Positions 7,633 through 17,500 of a DNA stretch of 39,813 bases are shown one piece after another (the first letter of the stretch is position 1; the number at the start of each line of letters is the position of its first letter). Below the pieces are notes generated by a model. It worked only from the letters and a program-made list of their open reading frames with translations, had not been told where the DNA came from and ran no database searches. Position numbers and translations under genes: made by a program. The stretch spans positions 1 to 39,813 of the forward strand of contig JAQVEG010000023.1 in NCBI GenBank assembly GCA_028697725.1, in the 5' to 3' direction. The DNA is from Anaerostipes sp. GTDB taxonomy: Bacteria; Bacillota; Clostridia; Lachnospirales; Lachnospiraceae.

Positions 7633-8328
7633 CTATTCTCTGTCTAATATTCCTCTTACAAGTCGAAGAATATGTTTTATTGCCTTTTTTTCAAATGCTG
7701 GATAATCTTCTGTTGCACTATTATCTGCTTTATCTGAAATTGCACGTAAAATGACAAATGGAATTTTATTTAGATATGCAACCTGTGCCATAGCTGCTCC
7801 CTCCATCTCCGCACAATATCCCTGAAATACATCAATAAGTTCTTTCTTCTTTTCGCTGCTTGAAATAAATTGATCTCCACTTACAACACGTCCAATAAAA
7901 CATTGAATATCTGGATTTACCTCTTCACAAACTTCCTTTGCCAATTTTACCAGTTCTTCCTCTGCCTGAAAAATGGAACTTTCCATTCTTGGAATTTCTC
8001 CCAGTTTATATCCAAATCCTGTTGCATCCATATCATGCTGCAAGGTATCACTTGATATCACAATATCACCTATATTAATATCTTGATAAAGACCTCCGGC
8101 AATTCCAGTGTTAATTAACTGATTTACATGATAAATATCCACTAAAATCTGTGTACACACCGCCATGTTCACTTTTCCAATTCCACTTTGAACGACTACA
8201 ACTTCTTTCTTGCCTAGCTTTCCCCTATAAAATACCATAGATGAAATCTCTTTTTTTTCTTCTACATCCATAAAATCAATCAAGCTTTGGACTTCTTCTT
8301 CCATAGCCCCAATAATACCTATTATCAT
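7633..8328 (-). CDS. mtnN: 5'-methylthioadenosine/S-adenosylhomocysteine nucleosidase
   Basis: A 231-residue enzyme that cleaves adenine from MTA and SAH, recycling SAM by-products and feeding the AI-2/methionine salvage route. It begins MIIGIIGAMEEEV, placing the catalytic Glu at residue 12 exactly as in the Escherichia coli enzyme. Later motifs are GIAGGLYQDINIGDIVIS, VVSGDQFI, the ribose-binding AEMEGAAMAQVA and the catalytic Asp in AISDKAD. The start is ATG 8328 because GGAGG ends 5 bases upstream; an in-frame GTG at 8340 lies before that site. It is divergent from the TSCPD-murG pair and ends at a hairpin with a T-run. Confidence 0.93.
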   Translation of the reverse strand: MIIGIIGAMEEEVQSLIDFMDVEEKKEISSMVFYRGKLGKKEVVVVQSGIGKVNMAVCTQILVDIYHVNQLINTGIAGGLYQDINIGDIVISSDTLQHDMDATGFGYKLGEIPRMESSIFQAEEELVKLAKEVCEEVNPDIQCFIGRVVSGDQFISSSEKKKELIDVFQGYCAEMEGAAMAQVAYLNKIPFVILRAISDKADNSATEDYPAFEKKAIKHILRLVRGILDRE

Positions 8329-8420
8329 ATATTCCTCCACTTTCTATGCTGTATAAACTCCTAGATATATGATATACTTTCCGATAGAATGAATCAACAA
8401 ATATTTAGGAGGCAAAAAAA

Positions 8421-8666
8421 ATGATATACAAAACAAAAGGAACTTGTTCTCAGGCAATTGAATTTGAAATTGAAAATGACATTGTAACAAGCGTTGATTT
8501 TCAAGGGGGATGTCAGGGAAATACAACTGGTGTTGCTGCTTTAGCCGTAGGACAGTCTGTAGATACCTTAATTGATAAATTAGAAGGAATTCAATGTGGA
8601 TTTCGTGGAACGTCCTGTCCCGATCAATTGGCAAAAGCTTTAAAAGAATATAAAGAAAATAGATAG
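8421..8666 (+). CDS. TSCPD domain protein (TIGR03905 type)
   Basis: An 81-residue protein matching the small TSCPD family: MIYKTKGTCSQAIEFEIEND near the start, FQGGCQGNTTGVAALA in the middle, and the name-giving motif FRGTSCPDQLAKAL near the C-terminus. Conserved cysteines (residues 9, 31, 59 and 66) probably bind metal. The same module occurs at the C-terminus of some ribonucleotide reductases, but the free-standing protein has no defined role. The ATG follows GGAGG. Only 11 bp separate it from the murG-like gene, with which it is probably co-transcribed. Confidence 0.85.
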   Translation: MIYKTKGTCSQAIEFEIENDIVTSVDFQGGCQGNTTGVAALAVGQSVDTLIDKLEGIQCGFRGTSCPDQLAKALKEYKENR

Positions 8667-8677
8667 GTGGTGATTAG

Positions 8678-9748
8678 ATGAAACGAATTGTATTAACTGG
8701 TGGAGGTACTGCTGGACACGTAACTCCAAATATGGCTCTTATGCCAAAACTTATTGATGAAGGATATAAGATTTCTTATATTGGTTCACATAATGGAATG
8801 GAAAAAAGATTAATTGCAGATACTGGAGTTCCTTATTACGGAATATCCTCTGGTAAATTAAGAAGATATTTTGATATTAAGAATTTTTCAGACCCTTTCC
8901 GCGTTGTTAAGGGGTATTTTGATGCAAAGAAAATCCTTAAAAAGTTAAAACCAAATGTTGTATTTTCAAAAGGTGGCTTTGTAACTGTTCCTGTGGTAAT
9001 GGCAGCAAAACATCTTCATATTCCAGTTATCATTCATGAATCTGATATGACTCCTGGACTTGCAAATAAACTTGCTATTCCAAGTGCAAGCAAAGTATGC
9101 TGTAATTTCCCTGAAACTGTGAAACTTCTTCCAGAAGGAAAAGCCGTATTATCCGGTTCTCCAATTCGTGAAGAGTTATTTCAAGGAGATAAAAACGAAG
9201 GATTGAATTTCTGTAAGTTTACACCTGATAAACCTGTCCTTTTAGTCATTGGAGGAAGCCTTGGATCTGTTGCTATCAACAATGCTATCCGTAATAATAT
9301 AGATGATTTATTGGAAAAATTCCAAGTGATACATCTTTGTGGAAAGAATAACCTAGATACATCTTTAGAAGGACACAAAGGCTATGTACAATTTGAATAT
9401 ATCAAGAAAGAATTAAAGAATCTATTTGCATGTGCAGACATTGTTGTATCCAGAGCTGGAGCCAATGCTATTTGTGAATTACTAGCTCTTAGAAAGCCAA
9501 ATATCTTGATTCCTCTTGGCTTAGAAGCCAGTCGTGGAGATCAGATTCTAAATGCAGAATCTTTTGAAAAGCAAGGATACAGCTATGTTCTTCAAGAAAG
9601 CGATGTAACAAGTAAAACTCTACTTCATGGAGTCAATGAAGTGTACCAAAAGAAAGATCGTTACATTGAAGCCATGAATCAAAGTGAATTAGCAGATCCA
9701 ATTCAAACCATCGTTGGATTAGCCAATCAATTGATTAAAAAAAAGTAG
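8678..9748 (+). CDS. murG: MurG-type GlcNAc transferase (lipid II synthesis)
   Basis: A 356-residue glycosyltransferase of family GT28. MurG transfers GlcNAc from UDP-GlcNAc to lipid I to make lipid II at the inner face of the membrane. Visible motifs are the N-terminal glycine loop LTGGGTAGHVTPN (donor and acceptor interface), IIHESDMTPGLANKLA, and the second-domain LLVIGGSLGS with SRAGANAICELLALRKPNILIPLG around the UDP-GlcNAc site. Length is normal. It starts at ATG after AGGTGG and follows the TSCPD gene by 11 bp. It stands outside any division and cell-wall cluster, so another MurG may exist elsewhere in the genome. It is the last gene before the accessory block. Confidence 0.88.
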   Translation: MKRIVLTGGGTAGHVTPNMALMPKLIDEGYKISYIGSHNGMEKRLIADTGVPYYGISSGKLRRYFDIKNFSDPFRVVKGYFDAKKILKKLKPNVVFSKGGFVTVPVVMAAKHLHIPVIIHESDMTPGLANKLAIPSASKVCCNFPETVKLLPEGKAVLSGSPIREELFQGDKNEGLNFCKFTPDKPVLLVIGGSLGSVAINNAIRNNIDDLLEKFQVIHLCGKNNLDTSLEGHKGYVQFEYIKKELKNLFACADIVVSRAGANAICELLALRKPNILIPLGLEASRGDQILNAESFEKQGYSYVLQESDVTSKTLLHGVNEVYQKKDRYIEAMNQSELADPIQTIVGLANQLIKKK

Positions 9749-9767
9749 ACAAATAATATCAAATCAG

Positions 9768-9795
9768 CCATTCACATTAAAATTAATGTAAATGG
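9768..9795. repeat. Palindrome 1 of three downstream of murG
   Basis: Inverted repeat of 13-bp arms (CCATTCACATTAA and TTAATGTAAATGG) around a 2-base centre, with one mismatch. It starts 19 bp after the murG stop and has no T-run, so it is not a standard terminator. Confidence 0.6.
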
Positions 9796-9797
9796 AT

Positions 9798-9857
9798 CAG
9801 ACTGTAGACAAAGTGGTGCTAGGACGCAAGTCCAAACACCACTTTGTCTACAGTCTG
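9798..9857. repeat. Perfect 21-bp inverted repeat with nested GCAA-loop hairpin
   Basis: The left arm (9798-9818, starting CAGACTGTAGACAAAG) and right arm (9837-9857) are perfectly complementary over 21 bp. The 18-base loop itself contains GGAC-GCAA-GTCC (9822-9833), a 4-bp stem with a GNRA tetraloop on the plus strand. No T-run follows on either strand. It could be a structured RNA, a stranded mobile-element end or a recombination site. Confidence 0.75.
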
Positions 9858-9890
9858 TGGCAGTGGAGAAATCTCCACTGCCTCTCCTTC
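9858..9890. repeat. 33-bp palindromic repeat, copy A
   Basis: Arms GGCAGTGGAGA and TCTCCACTGCC around AA (hairpin 9859-9882), followed by TCTCCTTC. It matches copy B at 19257-19289 in 31 of 33 positions; the only differences are the central two bases, AA here and TT there. It directly adjoins the 21-bp inverted repeat. Confidence 0.8.
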
Positions 9891-9939
9891 CTATTAAAAT
9901 TGCTAATCAAATCTTCTATCCATGTCCATTGACTTATCT

Positions 9940-11550
9940 TTATCTGTTCCAATCTGCTCCTGCATCTTGAGCTATTTTTTTACAACTTCTTCCGTCCGAG
10001 TCTTTTATCCTTGTATCTCCTCCATGTTCTTTCAAATACAAAACTATCTTTTTACTCGATCTTGCATATGCCATTTGAAATGAAGTCATCTCCAATCCTT
10101 CTTCATCTTTAACATATTTATTAACATCGGCTCCTTCTTTTATAAAATATTTCACTGATGCAAAATCTCCAATATTAACTGCCTCTTTTAAAAGGACTTC
10201 CATGTTAATCACTTCTTTTACATTTTTTTGTTTTAAAATTTTAATTACTTGTCTACCTTGACCAACATGAATGTATTGCTTTAGATCCTCTGTCGTAGGC
10301 TGCAAACCACGATTACAGAGAATATACATCCAATCAGAATCTATCAGACATAATCCCGATAATAAACTATCTCCATTTTCATACCTTATATTAATTGGTT
10401 TCTTGCTTACCAAATAATTAAATTGTTCCTCATTGCATCCCAAATATGTTTCATATATTTCGTTGTCTGTCATATGATAACCAATGGCATCCAAGTTTTC
10501 TAATGCTTCCTTAGATCCCAATGTTGCAACAAATTCCCATGTTGTATTATATTTTTTACTTTGATTCTCATGGTATAGTTCTATCTTCTTCTCCTTTATT
10601 AAATATTCTGCTGTTTTAATTTTATTTCCAAGCACAGCAAAAGAAACACAATTTGCATCAAAGTAATCTATTTTAGCATTTTTATTTAAATTCAATTCCA
10701 GCAAATATTTTACAACATCCAATTGATTGCACATAGCTGCTATATGTAACAAAGATACCTTGTCATCATCTTTCCAATTAAAATTATAATTTTTTTCTTT
10801 CAATAATTCTACTGTCTCTTTATTACAATAGGCAACTGCAAATGCTAATATATCATTCTTCTCTGACTTTTTTATCGCATTTGTTTGAATGAATCTTTGC
10901 AAAGTTTTACTTTGTCCTGTCATTGCTGCCTGTAATGGAGCTGATATTTGCTTTTTTCTCTGACTTTCCGGTAGCCATTCAAGGACTCTCGGTGCAAAAT
11001 AATATTGCATTCCATGATTTTCATAGGACAGATATCTTTTCATCCATGTTTTACTTGATTTTGCACCTTTTTTCAACATTTCTTTGCATATTTTTTTTGC
11101 TTCCTTTTCATTTTTAAAAGACAAGCCACGTAAAAGATAATCCATGGGTGCATAATCTTGTGTATCTTTTTTGTTAAGATCTGCTCCTGATTCAATCAAT
11201 AATCGTGCTAAACTATATCTTTGATTTTCCAAAGCTGTACTTAGACCTGTTATATTATACTTTCCAAGTTCATCTATATCCGCCCCGGCTTTCAAAAGTA
11301 ATTTACATATTTCTAACTGGATTGTTTCGCTTTCAACTTCCGTTACAGCTAAATCTAATGGCTTTACACCTAATATTGAAAATCGTTTATTTGCAATGGT
11401 TTTATCGTCTTCTAAAGCTTCTTTTACTCCTTGCACATTTCCTTCCATAATGGCACTATGTAATTGCGTTTTCAGAGTACGACTCTTCATACAAGAGGTA
11501 CAACAAACAGCTACTATTGGTATTGCTATGCATATTATGGTTCGTTTCAT
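9940..11550 (-). CDS. Ankyrin-repeat lipoprotein partnered with the RHS gene
   Basis: A 536-residue protein. The N-terminus MKRTIICIAIPIVAVCCTSC is a lipoprotein signal with Cys at residue 20. The remainder is ankyrin-like helical repeats, recognisable as GVKPLDLAVTEV, ICKLLLKAGADIDELGKYN, RLLIESGADLNKKDTQDYAPMDYL, SLLHIAAMCNQLDVVKYLLE, VKYFIKEGADVN and YLKEHGGDTRIKDSDG, with divergent ones between. ATG 11550 is chosen because it begins the signal peptide; an in-frame TTG at 11562 is possible. It starts 13 bp after the RHS stop, so translation is probably coupled. Ankyrin proteins are known immunity partners in polymorphic toxin systems, which suggests it protects against the RHS tip at the cell surface. 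That role is inference. Confidence 0.85.
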   Translation of the reverse strand: MKRTIICIAIPIVAVCCTSCMKSRTLKTQLHSAIMEGNVQGVKEALEDDKTIANKRFSILGVKPLDLAVTEVESETIQLEICKLLLKAGADIDELGKYNITGLSTALENQRYSLARLLIESGADLNKKDTQDYAPMDYLLRGLSFKNEKEAKKICKEMLKKGAKSSKTWMKRYLSYENHGMQYYFAPRVLEWLPESQRKKQISAPLQAAMTGQSKTLQRFIQTNAIKKSEKNDILAFAVAYCNKETVELLKEKNYNFNWKDDDKVSLLHIAAMCNQLDVVKYLLELNLNKNAKIDYFDANCVSFAVLGNKIKTAEYLIKEKKIELYHENQSKKYNTTWEFVATLGSKEALENLDAIGYHMTDNEIYETYLGCNEEQFNYLVSKKPINIRYENGDSLLSGLCLIDSDWMYILCNRGLQPTTEDLKQYIHVGQGRQVIKILKQKNVKEVINMEVLLKEAVNIGDFASVKYFIKEGADVNKYVKDEEGLEMTSFQMAYARSSKKIVLYLKEHGGDTRIKDSDGRSCKKIAQDAGADWNR

Positions 11551-11563
11551 TTGTATTTCCAAT

Positions 11564-14500
11564 TTATTTCCATGAAAAAGTTCTATGATTCACACCTCCT
11601 TTTACATTTAATCTTTTATTTAATTTTAATTTTTTTGATAACGTTTCAAATTTCTTTTTGTAAGTTCCTTTGTTAGGGAACCAGATATCTCCCTTCATTC
11701 TTAGGGCACCTTTCTTTGATAGCTTTTTTTTTGGCATATAATTACGAGGTTTAAATGCTGTCAACCACCAAGCTTTGCCTTGTTTAGTTGAAGTCTTACT
11801 ATCTCTAGAAAACAGCTTCTTTCCATTTACTTCTAACGACATTTTCATTCTCAACCTTTTCCCACTTTGCGTAGCACAAAACCAGTGAAAACTTTTTTTG
11901 TTAGTTCTATAATACAAACCAATTTCACATCCATTAGCTGCTTTCGGAATATAAGGCGGTCCATACTCTCCCTTCCAAAATTGAAGACGAAAGAAATCAG
12001 TTTCGATTTTTTGAGTCATTAAATCTCCTACAGACCAAGACATCATATCATACAAATCATTGTACCCAGCATATTGTTGTGGTGCATTCTGATTAAATGC
12101 ATAATAGTGTTGTGTACTACTCCAATATCCAAAGAATTTATGCCCACTTGGATCCACATAGTTTACTGGATTTCCAGCACAATAAGCATACAAATTCTGT
12201 GTATCTGGTTCTATGCTTTCTCCTCGATAGGTATCCTCCGTTAAGAATCTTCCATCTTCTGGATTATAATATCTTGCATTTAAGTAATAAAGTCCTGTGG
12301 CACGATCATAGACTCCACCAGTATAACATACTTCGTTTCCTGCTGTGTTGTCTCCTTGAATCCTTGTTTCTCCAAAGTCTGTGTAAGTGTAAGTAGCATC
12401 TGCTGTCCCATCTTCTTTCACTAAACTAGTTGTACTTCCTTGGATATCCTTATTATAACTGTAATAGCTTGTGGTGTCACTTGTGTATCGCTCAGTTCCA
12501 ATCACATTTCCTTCTAGTCCAATCAGATTCTGTGATGTCTGTGTTCCACTTCCATCGGTGGTAGAAGATACCACCCCATCTTGATAGTAATAGTTGGTTG
12601 TGTTCCCTCCTTCTGTTTTCTGGATTCGCTGACCATCTCCATTGTAGTCATTGCTTTGAACCAACGTACTTTGACCATCCTTTTCTTTGGATACAGTGCT
12701 TAACTGGTTCTTGGCATCGTAAGTACGCTTTAGAGTTTCTCCTGTCTTCGTTGATGTCTGACTGATTTCATTTCCATTCTTATCATAAGAATAGTTGATC
12801 ACTTCATCCACTGCAGTTCCTTTTGCCTTGGTTGATGTTGTTACCTGATCCAGTCCATTGTAATCATACGATGTTTTGGTTCCACCAATATCCTCTGATA
12901 ATCGGTTTCCAACTCCATCATAGCTATAGGTGTTTGTTTTTTTGCTATCGTGATCCAAGTGATTGGTGGTCACAGACTTGGTTAATCTTCCAAGAGAATC
13001 ATAGGTATATTCTTTGGTTTCATTTATCTTATCTGCATCTTTGTCTGGATAGTTGTTTACCTGTGTCTTCTTTGTCATATTAGAATTCTTGTCATAACTG
13101 TAGTTATAAGATTCCATTACCTTTTCTGGATGTTCTAAATCGGTATAAACCATCTCTTTGACACGATCATAGGCGTCATAGGTATAGGTCTTTTTGATTG
13201 CTTGTTCCCCATCCCCTAGAATATCTCTATGATCTTTGATCTGACTAACTTTTCCATAAGCATCATAATAATACGTTCTTAATGTTTGTTCTTTTGTTGT
13301 ACTCTTTGCTACCACTTGAGCTGTGATCTTCATGAGCCATCCACTATCATTGTAAGTGTAAGTTAATCCTTGCACTCCATCTTTTTTCGTTGGGTAGCTG
13401 ACTTTTGTAAGCTTTCCGTCTCCATCGTAAGTATATGTAATGCTTGCACTTTGAATCTCTGCTTCCGATGGTTTCTCTGCTTTTCTAATCTGTGCATAAG
13501 ATGTCATCTGTCCTCTAGAATCATAGCTGTACTCAGTATATAGATATGGTGTTTCACTTTCTTCACTTACATGATAATCCACAGATTCAACCACTTGATC
13601 ATTTGAATCATACTCATAAGTAGTCATCAAAGTTCTAGTTCCACTTTCTCCTGCTTCTCCAGCTTCATAGGATTCACTTTTTATCATACGATTTTTCTTA
13701 TCGTACTCGTAAGTTTCATATGCTCCATTCTCATAAGTATCTTTGATCTTATTTCCATGCTCGTCATAAGAAGATATCGTAGAGATACTTTCTCCATTTT
13801 CTTTTCCTTCTTTGCTAGTTGTCTTCTCTGTGAGTCCTGCAGCACTGGCTACTTCTTCGTTGATATTTCCATTGGCATCGGTAATGCTAGTTGTCTGAGA
13901 ACCATCACTTCCAGTTTCATAAGAAATGCTGCTTTGGGTATTTCCTTGTGCCACCTTTGTCACACGATTTTGATTGTCGTATTCATAAGTTGTCTCATGG
14001 TTTTCCCCATCCACTTTTTTGATTTCATTTCCATTGGCATCATACGATGTCTTTGTCACAATACTTGTGGTATCATCTATGCTCACCTTTCCATCACTGG
14101 AAATCACTGGATTTTGAATGGTATGGGTTTGTTTTCCCTCTTGATTAAAAAGATTCATGGTAACCTTTTCATTTCCAGAGGTGCTATTTCCTAAAGTAAT
14201 GGTTGCAATCTCTTTTCCATCCCCTGTAAACACGTGATCCGTATAGATTCCACTGCTTAGAGTTCTCACATTGTTTCCAGCTTCATCCGTATAGGTTTTC
14301 TCTGTTATGTTTCCATTTACAGTAGTAGTAACGACGGAAAGATTCTCATAATTCTTTGTTCCACTTAAAGTATGAATGCTTGCATTGTCATATCCATAGG
14401 AAGTCTCGCTCGTTTTGCTCTTTCCATCTGCCTCTTCCACTGCTTTGATTACACGATTGTTAGAATCATAGGTATAAGAAGTTGTAACTCCTGTTGCTGT

Positions 14501-17500
14501 GGTTTCTTTCTCCACTGCTCCATTGGCATCATAGGTTTTTTTCGTGGTTTTACTATCTTCTCCACTGATAGCTACTTCTACTGCTACATCTCTTCCCATA
14601 AAGTCATAAGTGGTTTTGGTTACTTCTCCCGTTCCCTTGTCTGTTGTGGTCACAGTACGTCCCATGGCATCATAGACGGTTTCTGATGCTTCTTCTACCT
14701 GTCCCTGCGTCACATTTGATTCTTCTGTGATTTTATAGTCTGTCTCTGATAATTGTGTATTTTCTACCGATGTAACAGCTCCATCTTCCATCTGTGTTTC
14801 TTTGATGACTTCTCCATCTTCGTCATATGCATACTCTGTTTTTGTCTCTTCAATATCATCTGTTTCACTTAATACATTCCCATCGTCATCATATTTATAA
14901 TCAATATCTGAGACTTTTTCATCTTCTGCATTCGTCGTGGTTTCACTTGCTGGAAGATTTTCATCTCCTGTCTTTGCTTCATCATATGTGGTTGTCGTGG
15001 TTTGTCCTGTTTCATCTACTTCTTTTGTAACATTTTCATCTGCATTATACGTTGTTGATGTACTGACTTTGATGTCTGTATGAAAGGAAACCATCTGGTT
15101 ATCTTCTAGATTTTGATAATCTACAGTTGTCTGTGTTCCTGTATTTAACAGTGCATTGGAGCTGTCCTCGTATTGATAAGTGGTCTCGATTCCATTGACA
15201 TTTTTTGCAGATAATATCTTTCCTGTAGATGCTTCATATTGAACAGAATCTTCTGAACGTTTGGTTCCATTGGTTCCATAAGAAGCAACCTTGGTCGTTC
15301 CTTCTCCATAAGTAATCTTTTGTGCATCTCCCTGTGGTTTTGTCACGGAAACTGCTTTTTGATTCTCATAAGAGATATGATATGCCTGCCCTTTTGCATC
15401 TGCAATCTTAGTCAACCAGTTATCCTTGTCATAGGTATATTGATAAGTCACCGCCTGACTTTCATCCTTGGATACATGACTTGCACTGGTAAGATTTCCA
15501 TTCTCGTATTGATATTTCATGGAAGTTTCATCTGGGAGTACAATCTTTGATACTTGTCTTTCATTCCCCTCATATTCCATGGTTAATGTCTGGTCTTTTT
15601 TCGTTGTGACTTTACTTAATCTTCCTTGATTGTCATACTCATATGTCATAAAGTTTCCATTGGAATCCTCCATTGCTGTTAGATTTCCATTGGCATCAAA
15701 CTTATAAATATTGTTTGATTTATCGGTAAGGGTACAAGATACAGCAATGGTTTTACTATTCTTTGTTGTTTCTGTAGTCTCTGTATCCTTTGAGGTAACA
15801 TTGTGACTGGCTGTATAATCAGTTTCAATCTCTCCTGTAGAAACCAAAACACTATCACTCACATCATTGGGAGATTCCACCGCTTCATCTCCTAGTTTAC
15901 CGTCTCCCTTTTCTAATTTTAGTGTATAATCTTTGGTTTCCTTGGAAGTGTATGTATCTCCATCTTTTTGAAATGTCACATAGGTTCCATCACTGTCTTC
16001 AAATACAATAGAATCTCCTACTTGATAAAGTTCTTTATGGAAAGAATCATACCATCCATTTCCCAACATTCCTTTTTTATCTGACTGACTGTTATAGGTT
16101 CGTGTCAAGGATACGTTAGATGCTCCAAGAGAAATATGAAAGTCATCTGCACCATATAATAGATTTCCACTTGCTTTATCTATGGTTCCAGTTCCATTTG
16201 GTGTGGATACTTCTACTGTATCTCTGTAATCTTTGCTTCCTAGAAACTGCTGATACTCACTTTTAGTATCTTGCTTTATTGTATCTGTTGTGACACTGGT
16301 TCCTGTTTCTAATACTTTTCCTGTCTTGGCAAGCTTCACTGCTCTGACTTTATAGTAATAAGTCTTTCCATCACCTGCTCTTGTGTCTGCACAGTAATTG
16401 TTTTTCAAGGCACTTTGCACCAAGGTATCTCCACTTGGAGTAAAATCTGCTGTCGTTCCACGATGTACTTCATAATAGATACTTCCTGGAATGACTCCTT
16501 CCTTTGGTGTCCATGATATGACTGCTTTTCCATAAGATTTTGAACTTTTCACCTCTGTTGGTGTAAAGTCAGCTGCTTTTGCCTGATCAATATAATAATA
16601 TGTAACTTCCTTTTCCACACTGTTTCCAGCTTGGTCTTGTACTTTGACTGTAATTTTGTAAGTTCCAGTATCTTTAAAGTTAGATTCTGCTATCTTTACA
16701 CTTCCATCGTTGGTAGTTCCTGCATTTACATAACTTCCAGAACCTACCTTATATTGAACTTTGGAAGGGTTTTTTTCTGTCACTTTCCATGTCAGAGTTG
16801 GATTGCTATTAGAAGATGGTGTATCTTCTGTTTTCTCTCCTTCTAAGCTAACAGAACTTATCACTGGATTGGTACCATCGACTATAATTCCTTTTCCTGC
16901 TTCTTTTCCATATATATCGCCTGGAGATACTCCCCGTATTGCAATTTTATACGCACCATCTGTAAGTCCACTGGTAGAAAAAACCATGCTGCCCGTTTTT
17001 GATTTTGAATTGCTAGGAACGGTGGTATACCCTTTAACAGCTCCTGTCTCTTTATTTGTTGCATAATCAAAATGTGCAACTCTATATTGTACTCGATCTA
17101 ATGCCTGTGCGCTAATTCCTTCCCAACCAATGGTGGTACTCTTTCCTGCCTTAACATAATATGGTGTTGACGTCATCTTTGTAGGCGCCAACGGTGCATC
17201 GTAATAGACAACACTTAATTTCGGACGATAAGAGGCGTTTGAATACCTTGATGAATAAAATTGACCATAACTTTTTGTTTCATCTGCATTCTTTAACATT
17301 AAACCATAAACTGACGCACTTCCATTTGCACAAGTTCTTGCATAATTTAATACATTAATATCTCTTTTCTTATGTGTCGTTCCTGTGGTTTTTACACTTC
17401 CATAATTCGTACCATATCCAGGTCGATTACTCCATGTAAGACTAGCTCGTTTCCACTCCTCTTTTACTTGTCTTGCTTCTATTGTTTGTCCACTTTGGCT

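Noticed and set aside
9798..9890. Possible c-di-GMP riboswitch, because of GGACGCAAGTCC
   Set aside because: The GGACGCAA string recalls the class I aptamer, but the conserved GAAA tetraloop, receptor and joining segments are absent; the structure is one long perfect hairpin.
13757..14194. Long plus-strand frames inside the RHS gene
   Set aside because: They are antisense shadows of repetitive YD-repeat coding sequence with no ribosome binding sites or family motifs.
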